A DNA stretch of 64,000 nucleotides, taken from DAINPP01 sp963667315 (lineage in GTDB: Bacteria > Thermotogota > Thermotogae > MWEM01). Made by a program: the position numbers and the translations under genes. The notes beneath the pieces were generated by a model. That model was not told the origin of the DNA, did no database searches, and was given only the letters and a program-made list of their open reading frames with translations. The stretch lies in contig OY763325.1 in assembly GCA_963667315.1 (NCBI GenBank), forward strand, positions 3,410,001-3,474,000. Direction: 5' to 3'. The first letter of the stretch is position 1. The number at the start of each line of letters is the position of its first letter. Shown one piece after another: positions 51,239 to 58,138 of the stretch.

Positions 51239-52082
51239 AATTCATGTAACCGGCGGTTCTTTTATGATGGGGAATACCCGGGAGTCAAAAATGGGTTGGG
51301 AAATAGAACATCCCGTTCATAAGGTTTTTCTGAATTATGATTATTTTGTCTCGGAATGTCCGGTTACTTTTTCAGAGTACGATGACTACTCTATAGGTAA
51401 TCGGTTACACCTTATCACGGACTATTCCGAAAAAATGGGTTATGCCTTTGGCAGAGGTCAGAAACCCGTACTCAATATTTCCTGGTGGGAAGCGGCAGCG
51501 TATTGTAACTGGCTGAGTCGTGAAAATGGTTTGCCCGTTGCTTATTATCTTGATGGCTCTGAGAAGAAGGGGGCGTTACTTGATGAAAATGGGCAGCTCA
51601 CCTCAGATATACGATGTGTGAAAGGCTATCGCCTGTTAACGGAAGCGGAGTGGGAATACGCGGCACGTGGTGGAAGTATTGAGAAAAAGGATTATCTCTT
51701 TTCGGGAGGTGATTCGCTGGATAAAGTAGGGTGGTACTGGAAGAACAGTGGCGAAAAATATCTTCGACTCAGCGATTCAAAATGGCCTCGGCGTTTGATG
51801 GGAAATTTTCCCAAAACAAGGGAAGTGAGGCAGAAGAAACCGAACAGACTGGGGTTGTATGATATGAGTGGAAATATCTGGGAATGGTGTCATGACTGGT
51901 TTAAGGCGTATGAACCTGAAGCTGTGGAAAATCCACTGGGTTTTTCCGGTGGAGAACAAAAAGTGATCAGAGGTGGCGGGTGGTTTTTTAACAGTCATAC
52001 CTGCAGAGTTTCTTCAAGATTTTATTTCACCCCGGACTGCTCTGATTTTAACACGGGATTTCGCGTTGCAAGAACAGCTTGA
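51219..52082 (+). CDS. Formylglycine-generating-enzyme-fold (SUMF1/FGE) protein, cytoplasmic
   Basis: The 287-residue protein has the FGE-sulfatase domain almost end to end: VTGGSFMMGNTRESKMGWE, SECPVTFSEYDDY, NISWWEAAAYCNWLSRENG, GYRLLTEAEWEYAARGG, DMSGNIWEWCHDWF and IRGGGWFFNSHTCRVSSRF. Unlike the protein at 41035 it has no membrane anchor. The C-terminal Cys pair of true FGEs is reduced to one Cys (NSHTC). It overlaps the ligase gene by 20 bp. FGE-fold enzymes also catalyse sulfoxide formation, C-S bond formation and hydroxylation, so a tailoring role is possible. An ATG at 51222 is an equal start. Confidence 0.82.
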   Translation: MMKKTLEIHVTGGSFMMGNTRESKMGWEIEHPVHKVFLNYDYFVSECPVTFSEYDDYSIGNRLHLITDYSEKMGYAFGRGQKPVLNISWWEAAAYCNWLSRENGLPVAYYLDGSEKKGALLDENGQLTSDIRCVKGYRLLTEAEWEYAARGGSIEKKDYLFSGGDSLDKVGWYWKNSGEKYLRLSDSKWPRRLMGNFPKTREVRQKKPNRLGLYDMSGNIWEWCHDWFKAYEPEAVENPLGFSGGEQKVIRGGGWFFNSHTCRVSSRFYFTPDCSDFNTGFRVARTA

Positions 52083-52103
52083 TAACCGAAAAAGGAGATG
52101 ACG

Positions 52104-52934
52104 ATGAGACCGGATGGAAAACGGGTAAGGAATGCCAGATTAATTGAACAGTTTGCACCCTATCTTCTGAAATCAAAACAGGAAGCACTGATTTATTATC
52201 AGCAGACGATTCCGGTGGAGAAGACGTTTAACTATATTCGTGAACACAATGAACGGGCAGGAGAAAAGAAATACACCTTTTTCACCGTTCTTTTGGCGAT
52301 CATGGTAAAACTAGCGCCTGAATTTCCCCAATTGGGCCGATTCATTGTCGGAAAACGTTTATATCAGCGTGAAGAAATAACGTACTCTTTTGTTGTGAAA
52401 TCATCAAAAGATGAGTCAGCGAGAAATCATTGGGTTAAGGTTCGATTTGAAGGCGATGAAACGATTGAGGATATTGCAGGAATTCTGAAAAAGCTAAAGC
52501 AAAAGGTTCACGGTTCAAAAGATGATTCAGGTGGCGAAGCGGATAAGAGTCTGAAATTTCTTTTCAGTTTTCCACCGTTTTTAAGACCGCTTGTTTTCAA
52601 ATGTGCCCATCTTCTGAATCGTATGAATCTGCTGCCGGCAAAGATGATCAAGGCAGATCCCATGTTTGCCGCCTGTATCATAGCAAACGTCGGCAGCATT
52701 GGCCTTAATGCGCCTTATCATCATCTTTATGAATGGGGAACCAATGCGATGTTCCTGACGGTCGGGAAGGCTTATTTAAAGGCATTTCCTCATCCTGAAA
52801 AAGGATACGAATTCAAACAGGTGATTGATTTCAAATACACACTTGATGAAAGGGTTGCCTTTGCGACATTTTCAGAGAAGCCGTTGAAGAGAATGGAAGA
52901 ACTGTTCAAAAATCCAAAGGAACTTGAACGATAA
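52104..52934 (+). CDS. E2/CAT-fold acyltransferase-like protein, catalytic motif degenerate
   Basis: The 276-residue protein resembles the catalytic domain of 2-oxoacid dehydrogenase E2 and chloramphenicol acetyltransferase: TFFTVLLAIMVKLAPEFPQLGRFIVGKRLY near the middle, IIANVGSIGLNAPYHHLYEWG, and the C-terminal DFKYTLDERVAFATFSEKP. In active enzymes this last position is DHRxxDG; here His is replaced (DERVAFATF), so classical acyl transfer is doubtful. There is no lipoyl or subunit-binding domain. The ATG at 52104 is spaced 7 bases from AAGGAG. It may be a binding or scaffold protein, or use other chemistry. Confidence 0.7.
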   Translation: MRPDGKRVRNARLIEQFAPYLLKSKQEALIYYQQTIPVEKTFNYIREHNERAGEKKYTFFTVLLAIMVKLAPEFPQLGRFIVGKRLYQREEITYSFVVKSSKDESARNHWVKVRFEGDETIEDIAGILKKLKQKVHGSKDDSGGEADKSLKFLFSFPPFLRPLVFKCAHLLNRMNLLPAKMIKADPMFAACIIANVGSIGLNAPYHHLYEWGTNAMFLTVGKAYLKAFPHPEKGYEFKQVIDFKYTLDERVAFATFSEKPLKRMEELFKNPKELER

Positions 52935-52957
52935 ATGATTGTTCGGGAGGTGAAACA

Positions 52958-53545
52958 ATGAAGAGGAATTTTTTGTTAGCCGTAATTGTGATTTTGATTT
53001 TGACCGTATTCTTAATAACAGCATGTAACGGTGTTATCGCAGCTATTTTTGACGGAGCAAGTGGCGAATGGACCATATCCGCAGCTATTGATCTGGGAGA
53101 TGGTGCCTGGACCGGTACATCACCGGGAGAAACGAATGTGGAGATTTCCGAAGATCTTGAAAATATAACAGGTGTGGCAACGATGGTGATTCCACCTGTT
53201 TCCCAGAGAACGATAAAGGGATTTACAAAGATTATCTTAAATTCGGGGACGTCAATGCTGATAAAGGAGATCTTTCCTAACTTGAAAAGAGAATTGATGC
53301 CCCGTGATGGGAATGTGGCCACCATAACGGAAGCCGATGGAAATGCATACGTTGAGTTTGAAACGCATTTCAACGGTTTGGACGTCGCTACATCTACAGC
53401 GAATTTCTATGTTGATGGAACGTTTATCGATCAGTATGAAGCAATTATTACCAGAAACCGCTCAGAAGAAAATCCGAATCAGGTCATATTCAACATTGAA
53501 ATACCGAGTATGCCGGCTGAGTATGTCATAACCTGCACCAGGTAA
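52958..53545 (+). CDS. Small lipoprotein of unknown function
   Basis: The 195-residue protein has a lipoprotein signal (hydrophobic VIVILILTVFL followed by the lipobox ITAC, Cys about residue 23). The mature part is beta-rich with no recognised domain. It should be anchored on the outer face of the membrane. GGGAGGTG precedes ATG 52958, and it is last in the ligase operon, closed by a hairpin at 53549-53573. Confidence 0.7.
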   Translation: MKRNFLLAVIVILILTVFLITACNGVIAAIFDGASGEWTISAAIDLGDGAWTGTSPGETNVEISEDLENITGVATMVIPPVSQRTIKGFTKIILNSGTSMLIKEIFPNLKRELMPRDGNVATITEADGNAYVEFETHFNGLDVATSTANFYVDGTFIDQYEAIITRNRSEENPNQVIFNIEIPSMPAEYVITCTR

Positions 53546-53548
53546 AAA

Positions 53549-53573
53549 CTCCCCCCCTCTGTACTTTGAGGGG
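53549..53573 (+). terminator. Hairpin terminator after the lipoprotein gene
   Basis: The stem CTCCCCCCTC/GAGGGGGAG lies about 4 bases past the stop. The T tract is weak. CTCTGTACTTTGA is repeated in tandem across this spot. The remainder to 53875 contains no gene, only the promoter at 53737. Confidence 0.5.
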
Positions 53574-53736
53574 GAGCACTCTGTACTTTGAAAGGCCTCC
53601 TAATTCTTTCTCTGATATCACAATATAAAAATCATCAAAAGTCAAAATAATATTAGAAATAAATGTAATGACAATATATGTTAACGCTATAGTAAATGTT
53701 TTGATGGCATAACTGTTCAATTTTATTTTCTTCTTA

Positions 53737-53745
53737 TGATAGAAT
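53737..53745 (+). promoter_or_regulatory. Extended -10-like element (TGATAGAAT) for the export operon
   Basis: TGATAGAAT lies 131 bases before the first gene of the NHLP export operon, leaving a long untranslated leader. Confidence 0.45.
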
Positions 53746-53875
53746 AATTTAATGGTCATAAATATCTTTCGAAATGAGCATGTCATCGAATTTTTACGGT
53801 ATTTTGATAAGGATTTGATTCATATCAGAAAGAAACGGTTTTATCGTTAAATTTTAAGAAGGTTTAGGGTGAAAA

Positions 53876-54997
53876 ATGAAAAAAATTTTAGTCCTGTTTT
53901 GTATGTGTTTTTTTGCAAGTTTTGTGTTTTCTGCGGGTGAAGAGAATAAGCTCTATATCGGGTTATCATACCCGGCCTTTTTTGATGATGAGATCAAATT
54001 CAACAAAGGATTTGAGCTGGCGTTGGAGGTTATCAATAATTCAGGCGGGATCAAGGGAAAGGAACTGGCAACCGTTTTTATAGATGACAAAGGAGCTGTT
54101 GCTGAAGGGATGAAGGCGGCACATACGTTTATTCAGGATGAGCGTATTCTGACCGTAATCGGTCATTTTAATTCCAGAGTTGCGATGATCACTTCAAAGA
54201 TTTACAATGATTCGGGGATGCCGTACATCGCTTCCTGTACAACAACACCCTATTTAATGCGGGATGAATTTTCAACCGTGTTCCGGACGATTCCGGATGA
54301 TAAACGGGTCATGGCCTATCTGCTTAATTTTCTTAAAGGTGAGGGATATGAACGATTTGCCGTTTATTATGCCGATGATGATTTTGGAAAAGGTGTTGTG
54401 ACTTCAGTGGAAATTGCAGCCAAAGATCTTGGATTGGAGGTTCTGGACAGGACGACGGTTATCAATTCTGCAAATATTGAAAGTGTATTGGCAAGGTGGA
54501 ATGCGCTTGATGTGGATGTGCTTGTCATCGCGGAAACGTATGAATGGGTAAAAGACATCATTAAGGAGATAAAAAAAAGAAATTCCGAGATACTTATCGT
54601 GGGAACTTCTTCGCTGGATTTTCCCGAATATATTTCCTATCTTGGTGATTATGCAGAAGGAACGATCATTCCAACGCATTATCAGTTAAGCAGGTCGACG
54701 AAAGAAAATATGGAATTTGTGACGGCTTTCCGGGATAAATATCATTCGAATCCGGATATGTATGCAGCGATTGCGTATGATACGCTGATGATTTTCAGAG
54801 AGGCAGCTGAAAAAACAACGGACCTGAACAAAGAGCAGCTCGTTGAAGCGTTGTCAGAGATTAAACGAAAACGGTGTATCACCGGAACACTCTCCTGTGA
54901 AAACGGTGAATTTATCGGGGATAACATACTGCTTAAAATGGTCATCAACGGTGAATTTCTGTTCGTGGAAGAGATTCGAAGTTCGGATATTGAGTGA
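53876..54997 (+). CDS. Periplasmic ligand-binding protein (Leu/Ile/Val-type, Peripla_BP_6) heading the export operon
   Basis: The 373-residue exported protein has a signal peptide (VLFCMCFFASFVFSA) and a type I periplasmic binding fold: YIGLSYPAFFDDEIKFNKGFELALEVIN, NNSGGIKGKELATVFIDDKG, IGHFNSR, then a second lobe around YADDDFGKGVVTSVE. These proteins normally feed amino-acid ABC importers or act as sensors. No importer permease is here; instead the adaptor gene follows by 10 bp. It may capture the exported peptide or a related amino acid outside the cell. Confidence 0.85.
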   Translation: MKKILVLFCMCFFASFVFSAGEENKLYIGLSYPAFFDDEIKFNKGFELALEVINNSGGIKGKELATVFIDDKGAVAEGMKAAHTFIQDERILTVIGHFNSRVAMITSKIYNDSGMPYIASCTTTPYLMRDEFSTVFRTIPDDKRVMAYLLNFLKGEGYERFAVYYADDDFGKGVVTSVEIAAKDLGLEVLDRTTVINSANIESVLARWNALDVDVLVIAETYEWVKDIIKEIKKRNSEILIVGTSSLDFPEYISYLGDYAEGTIIPTHYQLSRSTKENMEFVTAFRDKYHSNPDMYAAIAYDTLMIFREAAEKTTDLNKEQLVEALSEIKRKRCITGTLSCENGEFIGDNILLKMVINGEFLFVEEIRSSDIE

Positions 54998-55007
54998 GGG
55001 GGAACTG

Positions 55008-55925
55008 ATGGACGAAAAAAAGAAGGCAATCTTAAAATTGGATAAAAAACGTTCTTTGAATATATCAAATGTTCCTGTCAATATTACCACGGGGATTTCC
55101 TGGATCGTGATCCTGTCAATCCTGATCCTCCTTTTAGGAGTGGTTTACTGGGGTTTTTTTGGCAGTATCGATGTCACGTTGAAGACAAATGGCGTTCTGG
55201 TATCGAGTGGCGGTTTTACCTATGTTTATTCTTCAGGTGAAGGGATGGTTTATGATATTGGAGTTGAGATTGGCGACAGGATAAAAAAAGGTGATATCAT
55301 CGCCAGGCTTGATAAGACTGAGCTGGTGAACCGTATCGTTGCACTTGAAAAGGAATTGGAAGCACTGTCAAGAGAAGAAAGGAAGACAAGACAGGATGAG
55401 CTGGAATCTCTCAAAGCTCACTTACAACAGGAGATGAGTATCGTTGCGTCTGAAGAGGGCATCGTTTCCGAAAAGATGGTTCAAAAAGGGCAGTTTGTTG
55501 AAAAAGGGCAGGAGATCGTCAAGATCAACCGGACCGGCTATTCAGTCAAGGAGCTTGTAGCTGCCCTTTATTACAAGATAGAGGATGGTAAAAAAATCTA
55601 TCCCGGTATGTCATGCAGGATCGTACCGTCAACGGTCAGTAAAGATGCCTACGGTTTTCTCCTCGGAACGGTAGTCAGTGTTTCGGAATACCCGTCGACG
55701 GCAAAGGAGATTGCAGCGTTTACCGGCAGTGATGAGTTTGGTGAGATGTTTGCAAAGGATATCGTCATAGAAGTCATTGTCGATCTGATACCCTCAAAAG
55801 ACACCGTATCGGGTTATCAGTGGACCTCAAAGGAAGGCCCACCCATGAAGATAGAAAACGGAACGATCTGTGAGGGGATCACCATTACCGGTAGTGTGAA
55901 ACCAATACAGTTGATTCTCAAGTGA
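55008..55925 (+). CDS. HlyD-like membrane fusion protein of the NHLP peptide export system
   Basis: The 305-residue adaptor has one membrane helix (SWIVILSILILLLGVVYWG, about residues 29-47), a biotinyl/lipoyl-like hairpin (GFTYVYSSGEGMVYDIGVEIGDRIKKGDII), a short coiled coil (KELEALSREERK) and a C-terminal beta barrel. This matches NHLP-bacteriocin secretion proteins. The ATG at 55008 follows GAGGGGGA. Six bases separate it from the peptidase exporter. It links the inner-membrane exporter to the outside. Confidence 0.87.
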   Translation: MDEKKKAILKLDKKRSLNISNVPVNITTGISWIVILSILILLLGVVYWGFFGSIDVTLKTNGVLVSSGGFTYVYSSGEGMVYDIGVEIGDRIKKGDIIARLDKTELVNRIVALEKELEALSREERKTRQDELESLKAHLQQEMSIVASEEGIVSEKMVQKGQFVEKGQEIVKINRTGYSVKELVAALYYKIEDGKKIYPGMSCRIVPSTVSKDAYGFLLGTVVSVSEYPSTAKEIAAFTGSDEFGEMFAKDIVIEVIVDLIPSKDTVSGYQWTSKEGPPMKIENGTICEGITITGSVKPIQLILK

Positions 55926-55931
55926 GTTTGG

Positions 55932-58133
55932 ATGATGGTGCAGGTGAATAAGACAAAACAAAAGATAAAAAAAACGCCTACGGTCTTACAGACTGAAGCG
56001 GTTGAATGCGGAGCGGCGGCACTTGGGATGATATTGGGGTATCACGGAAAGTTTGTCTCTCTTGAAGAACTCAGATATGAATGTGGGGTTTCCCGTGACG
56101 GCAGCAATGCCCTGAATATCTTAAAAGCCGCAAGGCATTACGGACTTCAGGCAAAGGGGATTCGCACGAATCTGAATAAGATAAAGGATCAAACCTTTCC
56201 GCTCATCCTTTTTTTGAATACAGCGCATTTTGTTGTACTGGAAGGCATTAAGAACGGCATCTATTATTTGAATGATCCCGCTGTTGGTCACAGAAGATGT
56301 GATGAAACTGAATTTTTAAAAACTTTTTCGGGGATTGTTCTGGTATTTGAACCGACGGAGGACTTTAAACCGTCTCCAAAAAAACCGGCTGATGTCTTTT
56401 CGCATATAAAAGACGTCAAGATCAACCGGAAAGTCCTGTTGTATTTAATCTTATGTGCATTTTTTCTAACGGTTTCAGGATTTCTTATCCCGTCATATTC
56501 AAAGATCTTTATCGATCGTGTTCTGATCGAGCAGCGGACAGAGTGGCTTCAACCGCTTGTAATTGCCATGTCTGTGACGGCGTTCCTGACAGCAGTTATT
56601 CAATATTTTCAGCATAAAACCGTTATCAGTCTTGAAAACAGTATATCCGTCAAAACGGCCGCTGCTTTTTTTGACCATGCGATACGGCTTCCCCTCAGCT
56701 TTTATTCTCAGCGTTATGCGGCGAGTGTCAACACGGCGTTTGAATCGGGAGAAAACATAGCCAAAACGCTTGGGCATGAACTGATCATTTCTTCATTGAG
56801 TGCCTTGTTTTCCGTTTTCTATATCGTTATTATGCTTCAGTATGATATCTTACTGACCTGCGTGAGTGTGGCTTTTCTCGTTCTGAATATCTTTCTGGTC
56901 TCTTACTCCGGTAAAAGGATTAATGAAGAATATCATATTCTGCTGACGGATGAGATGAAACTCTCTATGATAGCGGTATCTGGCATTAAATCAATTGAGA
57001 CACTGAAAGCAACGGGGCAGGAGGATGTATTCTTCAAAAGGTTGCTGGATCAGTATACATCCCTTCAGAATATGCTTTTCAGGATATCAAGAAAGACAAG
57101 GTTTTACGGGTTTATACCGACTCTGTCACAATTCATTTCAGTGACGCTGATTCTCCTTATAGGGGGACTCAGAATCATGGATTCAACGATGAGCATCGGC
57201 TCATTCGTTGCCTTTCAGACGTTGACAGCTGCTTTATATGAACCTGTTCAGCGGTTCCTCGCCATTTTGATGAATATTCAGAAGATAGATGCAGACCGAA
57301 AAAGACTTGATGATGTTATGCGTTATCCCCTGGATGAATATCTTAATCGCAAGGCGGAAGAGGGTCGGCAGATTCATAAAAAGCTTGAAGGGAGTATCAC
57401 GATCAAAGATCTGACATTTGGCTATGCACGGTTGGAAGAACCCCTCATAGAGAATTTTACGCTAAGTGTCAAACCGGGTGATCGTGTAGCCCTTGTCGGA
57501 GCTTCGGGAAGCGGGAAGTCAACACTCGGGAAATTGATCTCGGGACTTCTGCAACCCTGGTCGGGAGAGATTCTCTTTGATGGAAAGCCGTTCAAATCAA
57601 TTCCAGTGGGGATTACAACAGCGTCACTCGCCTATGTGGAACAGGATGTCATCCTGTTTTCAGGGTCCGTCAGGGATAATATTACGATGTGGGCAGCCCG
57701 TGATGAGAACTATTTTTCAGAAGAAGAGATTATCAGAGCGGCAAAAGACGCCTGTATTCATGAAGAGATAACGGCGATGATCGATTCAGAGGATCAGCAT
57801 AAATCCGAATATGATTATCATCTGATGGAGTTTGGGAAAAACATAAGCGGTGGGATGCGGCAGCGTATCGAGATAGCACGGTGTCTGTGTAAAAATCCTT
57901 CTATTCTGATCATGGATGAGGCGACGAGTGCACTTGATTCAAAAACAGAGATGCAAATAGATCTGAATCTGAGAAAAAGAGGCTGTACAACGATTGTCAT
58001 CTCACATCGTCTGAGTACGATCCGGGATTGCGATGAAATTATCGTCCTGGACAAGGGAAAAGTTGTACAACGCGGAACCCATGAAGAACTGATGAAAGAA
58101 AATGGTGTGTATACCACACTGATTGAGATGTGA
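55932..58133 (+). CDS. NHLP-family peptide exporter with C39 peptidase (PCAT: peptidase/permease/ATPase)
   Basis: The 733-residue protein has an N-terminal C39 leader peptidase domain with catalytic C26 (EAVECGAAAL), H99 (NTAHFVVLEG) and D115 (YYLNDPA). Six membrane helices follow (about 165-450), then an ATPase with Walker A GASGSGKST, signature ISGGMRQR, Walker B ILIMDEATSALD and H-loop SHRLS. C39 enzymes cleave after GG or GA motifs and export the released core, so this is the expected processor of the LSAVAGG leaders downstream. The architecture equals the NHLM family exporter. All catalytic residues are intact. Confidence 0.93.
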   Translation: MMVQVNKTKQKIKKTPTVLQTEAVECGAAALGMILGYHGKFVSLEELRYECGVSRDGSNALNILKAARHYGLQAKGIRTNLNKIKDQTFPLILFLNTAHFVVLEGIKNGIYYLNDPAVGHRRCDETEFLKTFSGIVLVFEPTEDFKPSPKKPADVFSHIKDVKINRKVLLYLILCAFFLTVSGFLIPSYSKIFIDRVLIEQRTEWLQPLVIAMSVTAFLTAVIQYFQHKTVISLENSISVKTAAAFFDHAIRLPLSFYSQRYAASVNTAFESGENIAKTLGHELIISSLSALFSVFYIVIMLQYDILLTCVSVAFLVLNIFLVSYSGKRINEEYHILLTDEMKLSMIAVSGIKSIETLKATGQEDVFFKRLLDQYTSLQNMLFRISRKTRFYGFIPTLSQFISVTLILLIGGLRIMDSTMSIGSFVAFQTLTAALYEPVQRFLAILMNIQKIDADRKRLDDVMRYPLDEYLNRKAEEGRQIHKKLEGSITIKDLTFGYARLEEPLIENFTLSVKPGDRVALVGASGSGKSTLGKLISGLLQPWSGEILFDGKPFKSIPVGITTASLAYVEQDVILFSGSVRDNITMWAARDENYFSEEEIIRAAKDACIHEEITAMIDSEDQHKSEYDYHLMEFGKNISGGMRQRIEIARCLCKNPSILIMDEATSALDSKTEMQIDLNLRKRGCTTIVISHRLSTIRDCDEIIVLDKGKVVQRGTHEELMKENGVYTTLIEM

Positions 58134-58138
58134 TAGGG

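Noticed and set aside
53526..53786. 86-residue minus-strand frame before the export operon
   Set aside because: It overlaps the terminator and promoter, has no convincing ribosome site and no recognisable family.
53876..54997. Reading the binding protein as part of an amino-acid importer
   Set aside because: No LIV-type permease or importer ATPase is present nearby; the gene is packed with the exporter genes instead.
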